A stretch of DNA of 64,000 nt from Janthinobacterium lividum (GCF_034424625.1 NZ_CP139976.1:2046001-2110000), one strand, 5' to 3'. Positions 45,087-53,897 are shown, numbered from the stretch's first letter. Made by a program: numbers and translations. Notes: a model not told the origin generated them from the letters alone.

Positions 45087-46001
45087 TTGCTGCGACTCGA
45101 TGACTTGCAGGTATTTGTGCGCACGGCCGACCGGGGCAGTTTGTCGGCGGCCGCGCGCGAGATCGGCATTTCGCCCGCGCTGGCCAGCGCCGCCGTCAAG
45201 CGCCTGGAAGGGGAGCTGGGCTTGCGTTTGCTGGCCCGCACGACGCGTTCGCTGAGCCTGACGGCGGAAGGCACGCAATACCTGGAACACGCGCGGGAAG
45301 CCTTGCGCCTGCTGCGCGCAGGCCACGATGCGCTGCTGGCCGGCAAGGACAGTTTCGGTGGAACCTTGAAAATTGCCATGCCCTCCGACCTGGGCCGCAA
45401 CCTGATGCTGGGCTGGCTGGACGAATTCCAGTCGCGCCATCCGAAACTGCACTATCAGCTCAGCGTCAGCGACCGGGTGGCCGACATGGTGCGCCAGCAA
45501 GTCGACGTGGCCATCCGCTATGGCCAGCAAGACGATTCGAGCATGGTCGCCATGCCGATCGCGCCCGCCAACGACCGGGTGCTGGTGGCGTCGCCCGCCT
45601 ACCTGCGCGAACATGGCCCTCTGCTGGCGCTGGAAGATTTGGCGCAACGCAATTGCCTGCGCTTTGCGCTGGAAGACGGCTTGCACGACCGCTGGACCTT
45701 TTACCGCCTGCCCCAGCGCGAGCAAGTGACGGTGTCCGTGAGCGGCAACCGCAGCGCCGACGACGCCGACCTGGTGCGGCGCTGGGCCGTGGCGGGGCTG
45801 GGCATCGCCTACAAATCGCGGCTCGACGTGGCGGGAGACCTGGCCGCCGGCCGCCTGCAAGCGCTGTTGCCCGGCGTGGCGGGCGAAGCCACGCCCTTGC
45901 ACCTGGTCTGCACGCACCGGGCGCAGGTGACGCCGCTGGTGCTGCAGCTGCGCGATTTCCTGCGCGACCAATGTGCTGAGCTATTGAAACAGCATGATTG
46001 A
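45087..46001 (+). CDS. LysR-family transcriptional regulator
   Basis: A 304-residue LysR regulator. HTH: RLDDLQVFVRTADRGSLSAA, then ISPALASAAVKRLEGELGLR. Effector domain: LVASPAYLREHGPLLALEDL and WAVAGLGIAYKSRLDVAG. The start is a TTG at 45087 with AAAGGA ten bases before it; an ATG at 45077 in another frame ends after eight codons. It is divergent from the dehydrogenase at 43844 and is probably its regulator. Confidence 0.9.
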   Translation: MLRLDDLQVFVRTADRGSLSAAAREIGISPALASAAVKRLEGELGLRLLARTTRSLSLTAEGTQYLEHAREALRLLRAGHDALLAGKDSFGGTLKIAMPSDLGRNLMLGWLDEFQSRHPKLHYQLSVSDRVADMVRQQVDVAIRYGQQDDSSMVAMPIAPANDRVLVASPAYLREHGPLLALEDLAQRNCLRFALEDGLHDRWTFYRLPQREQVTVSVSGNRSADDADLVRRWAVAGLGIAYKSRLDVAGDLAAGRLQALLPGVAGEATPLHLVCTHRAQVTPLVLQLRDFLRDQCAELLKQHD

Positions 46002-46045
46002 CGGTGGATTGCTCATTTGCGATGTTCCCGCCGCTCAGCCTGATT

Positions 46046-46423
46046 TCATCGATTTTTTAGAATCACGTCACTCATGTATTGATTCAAATCGCGAAAATCC
46101 TTCACCCGCCAGGCATATGGTGCGATCTTGACGCCATTCTCTTTCAAGGTCTTTGGAATCAAATCGCCATTCGGACGCAGTATGACCGACGATACAATCA
46201 CGCCCGGATAATCTTTCAGGCGTTTTTTGAAAGCGGCGGTGGTCAGGTCCGGCGTGGGAGGATTGCTTTTATTCGCCAATGGCCCGGTTCCCTTGATCTC
46301 TGCTCCATGGCACACGGCGCATCTCTGTACATACAGCGTTTTCCCGTTGAGATTTTCCGCGAAGGAGGATGGTGTTTGAATCAGCGATAACATTCCGAAT
46401 GCAGCGATAAACAATATTTTCAT
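46046..46423 (-). CDS. Periplasmic c-type cytochrome
   Basis: A 125-residue class I cytochrome c with a signal peptide (MKILFIAAFGMLSLIQTPSSFA) and one heme site, CAVCH, at about 35-39. Downstream, a Met or other sixth ligand is not obvious; VKDFRDLNQYMSDVI supplies a candidate Met. Partner unknown. The gene and its upstream DNA are AT-rich compared with neighbours, and no clear ribosome site is seen. The 257 bases between it and 46681 show nothing more. Confidence 0.85.
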   Translation of the reverse strand: MKILFIAAFGMLSLIQTPSSFAENLNGKTLYVQRCAVCHGAEIKGTGPLANKSNPPTPDLTTAAFKKRLKDYPGVIVSSVILRPNGDLIPKTLKENGVKIAPYAWRVKDFRDLNQYMSDVILKNR

Positions 46424-46680
46424 CTATTTTTTAATATGATTTTTGTATGGATAATGTCTGGTTCGAGAGAAAACGCAGCTGCCATTGCAATACGCCATTC
46501 TCCCGATAATATTTTATCCGAGATTATTCATTCGTAATGGTACCCGCGGCACTCTTGCCTGCGAAAGGTTGGCCGGAAAACTATCGCGCTGGATTACAAC
46601 TCGTTGCAAATGGCAATCATGCGCAGGTCAACCTGGGCGTACCCTCAGGCATTCTGCATGAAACCGCTTGAAGGACTGCC

Positions 46681-48225
46681 ATGACTCCGAACCGACTGTT
46701 GCCGACGACCTTGATTTCCCTGCTGTTGCTGGCCGGCTGCGCCGCAACCGAACCTGCCGTCCCGGCCGGTCATCGCGCGCAAACCAGTTCCGCGCAGGAC
46801 ATCGCCATGCTGGAACGGGTCAGCTGGGGCGTGAACGGGGGCAGCGTGCGCCAGGTGCAGGTGCAAGGCTGGAACGCCTACTTGCAGGCGCAGTTGCATC
46901 CAGGAAAAGCGGCCTTGCCGCCGGCCATCGCCGCGCAAATCGACGCCATGACCATCAGCCAGGTGCCGCTCGATCAATTGGTGTTTTCTATCGAGCAAAA
47001 GCGCAAGGAGTCGGCCGGCGTCATGGATGACATGGCGAAGCAGCAGACGCAAAAGGAGTACCAGCAGGAACTGAACCGCCTGGCGCGCGAAGCGGCCACG
47101 CGCTCCCTGTTGCTGGACGTGTATTCGCCGAACCAGTTGCAGCAGCAGCTGAGCTGGTTTTGGCTCAACCATTTCAGCGTGCACCAGGGCAAGCACAACT
47201 TGCGCGCCATGGTCGGCGATTACGAGGCGAACGCCATCGCGCCGCACGCGCTGGGGAAATTTCGCGACTTGCTGGGCGCCACCGTCCACCATCCGGCCAT
47301 GCTGCGCTACCTGGACAATGAAGCCAACGCCGCCAAGCGCATCAATGAAAACTATGCGCGCGAGCTGATGGAGCTGCACACCCTGGGCGTCAACGGCGGC
47401 TACAGCCAGGCGGATGTGCAGGAACTGGCGCGCATCCTGACGGGCGTTGGCGTGAATTTGGGCGCGGACACGCCGAAGGTGAAACCGGCGCTGCAATCGC
47501 AATACGTGCGCCGGGGCTTGTTTGAATTCAATCCGAACCGCCACGATTACGGCGATAAGCAATTCCTGGGGCAAACGGTGAAGGGCAGGGGATTGGCCGA
47601 GCTCGATGAAGCGCTGGACCGCCTCAGCCGCAGTCCGGCCACCGCGCATTTCATCAGCGGCAAGCTGGCCCAGTATTTCGTCGGCGACAATCCGCCCGCA
47701 CCGCTGGTGGCGCGCATGGCCGCCACCTTCCAGCAGAGCGATGGCATGATCGCCGACGTGTTGCAAACCATGTTCAGCAGCCCGGAGTTCAAGCAGTCGC
47801 TGGGCAAGAAATTCAAGGACCCCATGCATTATGTGGTGTCGGCCGTGCGCCTCAGCTATGACGACAAGCCCATCCTGAACGCGGGCCCCATGCTAAGCTG
47901 GCTCTTGCGCATGGGCCAGCTCCTGTACGGACGCCAGACGCCGGACGGCTATCCGCTGGCGGACGCCTCCTGGGCCAGCCCCGGCCAGATGACGACGCGT
48001 TTCGATATCGCCCGCACCATCGGCTCGGGCAGCGCCGGCCTATTCAAGACGGATGGCCCGCAGCCGCAAGAAAAAGTGGCCTTCCCGCAACTGGCCAGCG
48101 CCCTGTATTACCAGTCGCTGCAGCCAGCCTTGAGTCCCGCCACGCGGCTGGCCCTGGAACAGGCCGCCTCGCCGCAGGAGTGGAATACCTTCCTGCTCTC
48201 GTCACCCGAAATGATGCACCGCTAA
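46681..48225 (+). CDS. DUF1800-family lipoprotein
   Basis: A 514-residue exported protein. The N-terminus ends in the lipobox LLAGC (Cys20), so it should be a lipoprotein. DUF1800 landmarks: WFWLNHFSVHQGKHNLRAMVGDYE, INENYARELMELHTLGVNGGY, VQELARILTG and FNPNRHDYGDKQFLG. Function unknown; DUF1800 and DUF1501 genes occur as pairs across bacteria. It is 20 bases from the DUF1501 gene. Confidence 0.92.
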   Translation: MTPNRLLPTTLISLLLLAGCAATEPAVPAGHRAQTSSAQDIAMLERVSWGVNGGSVRQVQVQGWNAYLQAQLHPGKAALPPAIAAQIDAMTISQVPLDQLVFSIEQKRKESAGVMDDMAKQQTQKEYQQELNRLAREAATRSLLLDVYSPNQLQQQLSWFWLNHFSVHQGKHNLRAMVGDYEANAIAPHALGKFRDLLGATVHHPAMLRYLDNEANAAKRINENYARELMELHTLGVNGGYSQADVQELARILTGVGVNLGADTPKVKPALQSQYVRRGLFEFNPNRHDYGDKQFLGQTVKGRGLAELDEALDRLSRSPATAHFISGKLAQYFVGDNPPAPLVARMAATFQQSDGMIADVLQTMFSSPEFKQSLGKKFKDPMHYVVSAVRLSYDDKPILNAGPMLSWLLRMGQLLYGRQTPDGYPLADASWASPGQMTTRFDIARTIGSGSAGLFKTDGPQPQEKVAFPQLASALYYQSLQPALSPATRLALEQAASPQEWNTFLLSSPEMMHR

Positions 48226-48245
48226 GTTGAAACCGGAGGATTGCC

Positions 48246-49445
48246 ATGAATCGTCGTGACTTGTTAAAAGCCCTGGCCGCCGCACCCTTGTTGACTCATG
48301 CGGGCAGTCTGCTGGCCGCACCGGCCACGGATGCGAAGCTGCTGTTCGTCTTTTTGCGCGGCGGCTATGATGCGAACAACTTGCTGGTGCCGGTCGGCAG
48401 CGATTTTTACTATGCGGCGCGGCCGAATATCGCCATTGCGAAACCGGGCGAGGAAAACGGCGCGCTGGCCTTGAACGCTGACTGGGCCTTGCATCCAGCC
48501 TTGCGCGAGACCATCTATCCCATGTTCACGGGCGGCGAGGCGGCCTTCATCCCGTTTGCGGGCACGACGGATTTGACGCGCAGCCATTTTGAAACGCAGG
48601 ACACGATCGAGCTGGGGCAAGAGATCAACACGCGCCGCGACTTCCGTTCGGGTTTCCTGAACCGCCTGGTACAGACCTTGAATGGCAGCAAGGCCAATCC
48701 GCTCAATCCCGCCATCGCCTTCACGGACCAGCTGCCGCTGATCTTCCAGGGCGGCGTGCAAGTGCCGAACATGGCGCTGCGTTCCGTGGGCAAGTCGGGC
48801 ATTGATGCGCGTCAAAGCCAGATCATCGCCGCCATGTACCGGGGCACGCCCCTGCAGCAACCCGTCAGCGCGGGCTTTGTCGTGCGCGACGACGTGACGA
48901 AGGAGTTGACGGGGGAGATGCAGGCGGCCAACCGCAACGCCATCAGTACCAAGGGCTTTGAACTGGAGGCGCAGCGCATCGCCCGTTTGATGAAGGATAA
49001 ATACAACATCGGCTTCGTCGATGTGGGCGGCTGGGATACGCACGTGGGGCAGGGCGGCGCCAGCGGCTACCTGGCGGGGCGCTTCGATGAGCTGGGACGG
49101 GGGTTATCAGCGTTTTCGCAGGAAATGGGCAGCGCTTGGCGCCATACCGTGGTGGTGGTGGTCAGCGAATTTGGCCGCACCTTCCGCGAAAACGGCAACC
49201 GCGGCACGGATCATGGCCACGGCAGCGTGTTCTGGGTGCTGGGCGGCGGCATCAAAGGCAAGCAGGTGGCGGGCGAGCAAGTGGCGCTTGCGCAGGCGAC
49301 GTTGTTCCAGAACCGCGACATGCCCGTGCTGAATGAATACCGGGCCGTGCTGGGCGGCTTGCTGCGCCGCACCTTCAGCTTGACCTCGGCGCAGCTCGAT
49401 CACGTGTTTGCCGGCGTGAAACCGGCGGAGCTGGGGCTCGTGTAA
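48246..49445 (+). CDS. DUF1501-family Tat-exported protein
   Basis: A 399-residue protein of the sulfatase-like DUF1501 family. The N-terminus MNRRDLLKALAAAPLLTHAG is a twin-arginine signal. Conserved parts: LLFVFLRGGYDANNLLVP, GFVDVGGWDTHVGQGG, VVVVVSEFGRTFRENGNRGTDHGHGSVFWVLGGG. The alkaline-phosphatase-like metal site is suggested by D/H residues in WDTH and TDHGHG. Its substrate is unknown. GGAGGATT precedes the ATG. Co-transcribed with the DUF1800 lipoprotein. Confidence 0.92.
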   Translation: MNRRDLLKALAAAPLLTHAGSLLAAPATDAKLLFVFLRGGYDANNLLVPVGSDFYYAARPNIAIAKPGEENGALALNADWALHPALRETIYPMFTGGEAAFIPFAGTTDLTRSHFETQDTIELGQEINTRRDFRSGFLNRLVQTLNGSKANPLNPAIAFTDQLPLIFQGGVQVPNMALRSVGKSGIDARQSQIIAAMYRGTPLQQPVSAGFVVRDDVTKELTGEMQAANRNAISTKGFELEAQRIARLMKDKYNIGFVDVGGWDTHVGQGGASGYLAGRFDELGRGLSAFSQEMGSAWRHTVVVVVSEFGRTFRENGNRGTDHGHGSVFWVLGGGIKGKQVAGEQVALAQATLFQNRDMPVLNEYRAVLGGLLRRTFSLTSAQLDHVFAGVKPAELGLV

Positions 49446-49534
49446 ATCGGAATGCCACCGTGTTACGCTACGCCTGCGCAACTGGCGCGTAGCGAAAACC
49501 GGCGGCTTGTGGCGCCGGGCACGAATGGAGTGGC

Positions 49535-50695
49535 ATGAACGATACCCAGCGCGATATTGTCAGCGCAGGCTTTTCCCTGGCCTTGATCGCCGCGACGGCC
49601 TTCGTCATGCAGCGTTTCTTTTTGCCGCTCGTGTGGGCCGGCATCCTGTGCGTGGCTACCTGGCCCTTGTACCTGCGCGTGCGCGCGGCGCTGGGCCAGC
49701 GCACCATCGTCGCGGCAGCCGTGCTGACCCTGGCATTTGCCTGCATCTTCATCATTCCCGTGCTGTTCGGCGTGGCGCAGGCGGCGCGCGAAGTACCCGT
49801 GCTGGCCAATTTCATCGTGCATGCGAATGCCGACGGCTTGCCCGTGCCGCACTGGGTGGCGCATATTCCGCTGGCCGGCAGCGCCATCGGCGACTGGTGG
49901 CTGGCCACCCTGAGCCAGCCGCACGGCCTGGGCCACTTCTTTGCGGGCAGCGCCGTGGGCGGCTTTCATTCCGCGCGCGACATGCTCAAGGTGCTGGGGG
50001 CGGACGTGTTCCATCGCCTGGTCGACTTCGGCCTGGCGTTTTTATGCCTGTTTTTCTTTTACAAGGATGGCGAAGCGCTGACGCGCCAGATCACGGCCGT
50101 CGGCAGCCATTTTTTGCGTCCCGAACGGTGGGGCCGGTATGCGCAAAAGATCCCCACGGCCATCCGCGCCACCGTCAACGGCCTGGTACTGGTGGGCCTG
50201 GCCGAAGGCGTGCTGATCGGCATCGCCTATGCGGTTGCCGGCTTGCCGTCGCCTGCCCTGTGGGCTTTTGCCACGGGCATCCTGGCCATCATCCCGTTCG
50301 GCGCGCCGCTCGCTTACCTGTGCGCGGCCGCCTTGCTGGTCTTCCAGGGCAATGTGGGCGCCGCCATCGGCGTGGCCGTGTGGGGCACCATCGTGCTGTT
50401 CGTTGCCGACCACTTCGTGCGCCCCGGCATGATCGGCAACGCCACCCGCTTGCCCTTCCTGGCCGTGCTGTTCGGCATCCTGGGCGGCGTGGAAACCCTG
50501 GGTCTCGTGGGCCTGTTCATCGGTCCCGTCGTGATGGTGCTGTTCGTTACACTGTGGTACGAAGCGAATGCGACTGACCACGTACCGCCTGCCAACATGC
50601 CTTCCAGCATAGCTGCCGACGCAGGTGCCGACGCACTGGCCGGTACAGCTGCCGAAACACCTGCCAGCCCGGCCGCGCCGGAACGCACACAGTAG
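49535..50695 (+). CDS. AI-2E family (YdiK/PerM-like) permease
   Basis: Inner-membrane protein of 386 residues in the AI-2E transporter superfamily. Paired N-terminal helices, a central soluble section, then GLAEGVLIGIAYAVAGLPSP, ILAIIPFGAPLAYL and LGLVGLFIGPVVMVLFVTL, the family hallmark. The C-terminal tail is Ala/Pro-rich and disordered. Substrate is unknown despite the family name. An 8-bp dyad (49466-49473/49487-49494) lies before it. Confidence 0.9.
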   Translation: MNDTQRDIVSAGFSLALIAATAFVMQRFFLPLVWAGILCVATWPLYLRVRAALGQRTIVAAAVLTLAFACIFIIPVLFGVAQAAREVPVLANFIVHANADGLPVPHWVAHIPLAGSAIGDWWLATLSQPHGLGHFFAGSAVGGFHSARDMLKVLGADVFHRLVDFGLAFLCLFFFYKDGEALTRQITAVGSHFLRPERWGRYAQKIPTAIRATVNGLVLVGLAEGVLIGIAYAVAGLPSPALWAFATGILAIIPFGAPLAYLCAAALLVFQGNVGAAIGVAVWGTIVLFVADHFVRPGMIGNATRLPFLAVLFGILGGVETLGLVGLFIGPVVMVLFVTLWYEANATDHVPPANMPSSIAADAGADALAGTAAETPASPAAPERTQ

Positions 50696-50801
50696 TGAGG
50701 GGTCGGTCAGCGTGCCGCTGGCCGGTACTGAGGCGTTCCCGGCGTGGCCGGACGGAGCTGACTTGATAACAGGGTGCGAACACCTTGTTTTAAAGTCATT
50801 C

Positions 50802-51026
50802 TTAATGTGCCTTGGATAGAATAAGCAACCAACGGCGCATCAGCAGCACTTCAACATAGCCCGGCTCGATGCCCGTACCGCACTCGATCAAGGGATTGAC
50901 GGTGTAGTAGCGCTTGCGGAAGTCGCGGCAGACGAGGATTTCGCGCTTGCCCATGCGGACGAGGAAAGAGCTTGGGGCGTATTCCAGGCCGAACCGTGAG
51001 CCAAAACCGCTATTCAATGTTGCCAT
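50802..51026 (-). CDS. Small unknown protein, candidate SOS-controlled gene
   Basis: A 74-residue basic protein (GKREILVCRDFRKRYYTVN in the middle; a hydrophobic YVEVLLMRRWLLILS near the end) of no family I recognise. AAAGGA lies seven bases before the ATG. Upstream, at 51080-51114, are two consensus LexA boxes, and a TATGCT/TATTCT -10-like element lies between them and the gene, so LexA repression is expected. The C-terminal hydrophobic helix could contact a membrane. Divergent from the PAP2 operon. Confidence 0.65.
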   Translation of the reverse strand: MATLNSGFGSRFGLEYAPSSFLVRMGKREILVCRDFRKRYYTVNPLIECGTGIEPGYVEVLLMRRWLLILSKAH

Positions 51027-51079
51027 GACAATTCCTTTGAGGGAGATGTGTTGAACGAGTCATCAGAATAGCATAAGTA

Positions 51080-51095
51080 CTGTATGAATACACAG
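51080..51095. promoter_or_regulatory. LexA (SOS) box 1
   Basis: CTGTATGAATACACAG fits CTGT-N8-ACAG exactly. It lies 54 bases before the start of the 74-residue gene. Confidence 0.8.
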
Positions 51096-51098
51096 CTA

Positions 51099-51114
51099 CT
51101 GTATGAATAAACAG
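51099..51114. promoter_or_regulatory. LexA (SOS) box 2
   Basis: CTGTATGAATAAACAG fits CTGT-N8-ACAG and is flanked as TA...TA, matching the 20-base consensus. Three bases separate it from box 1; it lies 53 bases before the PAP2 gene. Confidence 0.82.
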
Positions 51115-51167
51115 TATTTTTTTACTGGTGTGGTTTTTTTGATCAGTACCAGGAACATGAAAGAGAG

Positions 51168-51926
51168 ATGAGTTTGCAAGAGAAAAATGACATGGGCATG
51201 ACCACGGGCTGGACCACGAAACTGCGCCGCTTCGTCGAGGCGCGCCTGTCGCCCGAAGGCGAGCTGGGCCTGCATATGACGGTGGGCGTGGCGCTGATGC
51301 TGGTGGCCATCGTGGTGTTTCACGAAATCGCCGAAGCCGTCATGGGCATGGCCCGGATCACGGTGATCGACTTGCAGGTGGCGCACTGGTTCAACCAGCA
51401 TGCCGTGCCGTGGATCACCAGCTGCCTGCTGGTCGTCACGCACATGCATGGCGTGATCGGCGCCATCACCCTGGCCGTCTTGCTGGGATGGTATCTGCAC
51501 CGCAAGGGCGCCGATTACTGGCTGTTTACCCTGGTCATCACCATGCCGGGCGTCATGTTTTTGAACCTGCTGCTAAAGTACATTTTTGTCCGCGCGCGGC
51601 CCAGCTTTGACGAGCCCATCTTGCAGACGGCCCTGAGCACGTACAGCTTTCCCAGTGGCCATACGGCCACCTCGACGGCCCTGTACGGCTTGCTGGCCGC
51701 CTACCTGATTTGCCAGACGGCACCGGGCGCGTGGGGCAAGCGCATCGCCATTGCGCTGGGTGCTTTCCTGATGGCGTCACTCGTGGGCTTCAGCCGCATT
51801 TACCTGGGCGCGCATTACCTGAGCGATGTGCTGGCGGCCATGGCGGAAAGCTATGGCTGGCTGGCCATCTGCATCGCCGGCGTGTCGACCCTGCGCCGCC
51901 GCCGGCATATCCGGCAAACCAAATAA
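51168..51926 (+). CDS. PAP2-family membrane phosphatase
   Basis: A 252-residue lipid phosphatase of the phosphatidic acid phosphatase type 2 superfamily. The three catalytic motifs are complete: KYIFVRARP, SFPSGHTATS and SRIYLGAHYLSDV. Six membrane helices. Substrates may be phosphatidate, PGP or undecaprenyl-PP. A four-codon ORF (51157-51171) with a better ribosome site overlaps the start ATG, so coupling is possible. First gene of an operon with a diacylglycerol kinase and a metallophosphoesterase. Confidence 0.92.
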   Translation: MSLQEKNDMGMTTGWTTKLRRFVEARLSPEGELGLHMTVGVALMLVAIVVFHEIAEAVMGMARITVIDLQVAHWFNQHAVPWITSCLLVVTHMHGVIGAITLAVLLGWYLHRKGADYWLFTLVITMPGVMFLNLLLKYIFVRARPSFDEPILQTALSTYSFPSGHTATSTALYGLLAAYLICQTAPGAWGKRIAIALGAFLMASLVGFSRIYLGAHYLSDVLAAMAESYGWLAICIAGVSTLRRRRHIRQTK

Positions 51927-51937
51927 GGGGTACGATC

Positions 51938-52846
51938 CTGAGCAAGATTGCAGTCATCATCAATGCGGGCGCCGGTTGCGGCTATGCGCCCGACTGGGCG
52001 CAGCAGCTCGAAGCGGCTTTTGCCGCCGTGGGACTCGACGCCGCCATCACCCTGGCGCAAAGCGGCGCCGACATGATCGCCACGGCCGAGCAAGCCCTGC
52101 GCGATGGCGCGCCCATCGTCGTGGCCGGTGGCGGCGACGGCACCATCAATGCCGTCGCATCCGTCGTTGTCGGCAGCGGCACGCCGTTTGGTGTCTTGCC
52201 GCTGGGCACGCTGAACCATTTCGCCAAGGATTTGAATATCCCGCTCGACCTTGATGCGGCCATTGCCAATGTAGCGCAGGGCGTGCGGCACCAGGTCGAC
52301 GTGGGCGAAGTCAATGGCCGCATCTTCCTGAACAATTCCAGCCTGGGCCTGTATCCCGATATCGTGCGCGACCGCGAAAAGCAGCAGCGCCGGCTGGGAC
52401 GGGGCAAGTGGCTGGCCTTCAGCTGGGCGCTGGTGGCCGCGCTGCGCCGCTACCCATTCCTCAGCGTGCAATTGAAACTCAACGACGCCGTGCATGCGCG
52501 GCGCACGCCTTTCGTCTTCATCGGCAATAATGAATACCTGATGGAAGGCTTGAATATCGGCGAGCGCGAACGGCTCGATGGCGGCCAGCTGAGCTTGTAC
52601 GTGGCGCAGCGTCCGGGCCGCCTGGGCTTGCTGAAGCTGGCCTTGCACGCGCTGTTTGGCAAGTTGTCGCAAGCCAAGGATTTCGACGTGTTGACGGCCA
52701 CTGACCTGGAGATTGCCACGCAACACCGCCGCCTGCGCGTGGCCACCGATGGCGAAGTGACCGTCATGAATACGCCGCTGCATTACCGCATCCGCACGGC
52801 CGCGCTCGATGTGATCGTGCCGGCGCCCGTACCCGCAGCCAGCTAG
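51938..52846 (+). CDS. Diacylglycerol/lipid kinase (DAGK catalytic domain), apparent CTG start
   Basis: About 302 residues. The N-terminal SKIAVIINAGAGCGYAPDW, then the nucleotide motif VAGGGDGTINAVAS (near 63-76), LPLGTLNHFAKDLNIP and FLNNSSLGLYPDIV are the YegS/DgkB signature. No ATG, GTG or TTG lies in frame before the conserved start; the CTG at 51938 has AAGGGG seven bases upstream. Alternatively, translation begins inside the PAP2 gene at an ATG (51710), giving a 378-residue product with an odd 75-residue extension. It makes phosphatidate, the opposite of PAP2. Confidence 0.85.
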   Translation: MSKIAVIINAGAGCGYAPDWAQQLEAAFAAVGLDAAITLAQSGADMIATAEQALRDGAPIVVAGGGDGTINAVASVVVGSGTPFGVLPLGTLNHFAKDLNIPLDLDAAIANVAQGVRHQVDVGEVNGRIFLNNSSLGLYPDIVRDREKQQRRLGRGKWLAFSWALVAALRRYPFLSVQLKLNDAVHARRTPFVFIGNNEYLMEGLNIGERERLDGGQLSLYVAQRPGRLGLLKLALHALFGKLSQAKDFDVLTATDLEIATQHRRLRVATDGEVTVMNTPLHYRIRTAALDVIVPAPVPAAS

Positions 52847-52855
52847 GAGAACGCC

Positions 52856-53674
52856 ATGCGTACCATCGTGCATTTGTCCGACTTGCATTTTGGCAGGGTC
52901 GATGCTGACCTGCTGGCGCCCCTGCGCGCGCTCGTCGAGCGCCTGGAACCGGACGTGGTGGTGGTCTCGGGCGACCTCACGCAGCGCGCCCGCAGCGCCC
53001 AGTTCCAGGAAGCACGGCATTTTCTCGACAGCTTGCCGGGGCCGCAGATCGTCGTGCCGGGCAACCATGACGTGCCACTCTACAACGTCGTTTCCCGCTT
53101 CCTGACGCCGCTGGTGAAGTACCGGCGCCATGTGACGGACGATTTGTCGCCCGAATATGTGGATGAGGAAATCGCCGTGCTGGGCATCAATACGGCCCGC
53201 TCGATGACGTTCAAGGATGGCCGCATCAGCCACGAGCAGATCGATTTCCTGCGTGAACGCCTGGGCAGTTTGCCGCCCGGTTTGACGCGCATCATCGTCA
53301 CGCACCATCCATTTGACTTGCCCGAGCACTTCGACGAGGATGACCTGGTGGACCGCGCCCCGCAGGCGCTGCAAATGTTTTCCGAATGCGGCGTGGATTT
53401 GCTGCTGGCCGGGCACTTGCACGCCAGTGTGGCGGGCAACACGGCTGAGCGCTACAAGATCGCCGGCTACGCTGCCCTGATGGTGCAGGCGGGCACGGCC
53501 ACGTCCACGCGGAGCCGGGGCGAGTCGAACTCCTTCAACGTGCTGCGCGTGGAAAATAGTTGTATTCGCGTCGAGCGCTACAGCTGGAATGAGGACAGCG
53601 CCGACTTTGAAAAGGTCAGCACGGAAGCGTTCGAGTGCCAGGGCGGGGTGTGGGCCAGCTTGCGGCCGCTGTAG
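52856..53674 (+). CDS. Calcineurin-like metallophosphoesterase
   Basis: A 272-residue two-metal phosphoesterase. All five motifs are visible: HLSDLHFGR, VVSGDLTQRA, VVPGNHDVPLYN, IIVTHHPFDLP and LLLAGHLHASVAG. The length and order fit the cAMP phosphodiesterase/lipid pyrophosphatase branch, so the substrate is open; the lipid-phosphate neighbours suggest UDP-diacyl or phospholipid substrates. TAGGAGA is seven bases upstream. Its stop codon TAG lies in the first REP unit at 53671. Confidence 0.92.
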   Translation: MRTIVHLSDLHFGRVDADLLAPLRALVERLEPDVVVVSGDLTQRARSAQFQEARHFLDSLPGPQIVVPGNHDVPLYNVVSRFLTPLVKYRRHVTDDLSPEYVDEEIAVLGINTARSMTFKDGRISHEQIDFLRERLGSLPPGLTRIIVTHHPFDLPEHFDEDDLVDRAPQALQMFSECGVDLLLAGHLHASVAGNTAERYKIAGYAALMVQAGTATSTRSRGESNSFNVLRVENSCIRVERYSWNEDSADFEKVSTEAFECQGGVWASLRPL

Positions 53675-53774
53675 GTCGGATGAGCGGGGCAAGGCCCCGC
53701 GTAATCGGACGCTATTGTTGGCTTTGGTAATAGCTGTGCTGATGTCGGATTACGCTGCGCTAATCCGACCTACG
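53671..53774. repeat. REP doublet (BIME-like), second copy
   Basis: Same layout as 44894-44997: GTAGGTCGGAT...GTAATCGGAC and TGTCGGATTACG...TAATCCGACCTACG about 50 bases apart. The outer arms are nearly identical to the first copy. The first unit supplies the stop codon of the phosphoesterase gene. Confidence 0.85.
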
Positions 53775-53793
53775 CCGACCTGCACCTGTCGTC

Positions 53794-53895
53794 GAGTGGC
53801 CGGCAAAATGGCCAGGGCTAGGCGCGTTGCCGAAGACAGTACGAATAGTACGGCGAGGCAATGCAACAACGCCCTGGACTTTTTGATGGCTACTC
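53794..53895. repeat. Long imperfect hairpin, about 102 bases
   Basis: Arms of 25 bases (53794-53818 and 53871-53895) match at about 20 positions, beginning GAGTGGCCGGCAAAATGGCC. Inside are a second pair (GCGTTGCC and GGCAATGC) and a small one (GTAC/GTAC). It lies directly behind a REP doublet and three bases before the stop of the cardiolipin-synthase-like gene. Could be a non-autonomous repeat element or a two-way terminator. Confidence 0.6.
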
Positions 53896-53897
53896 CG

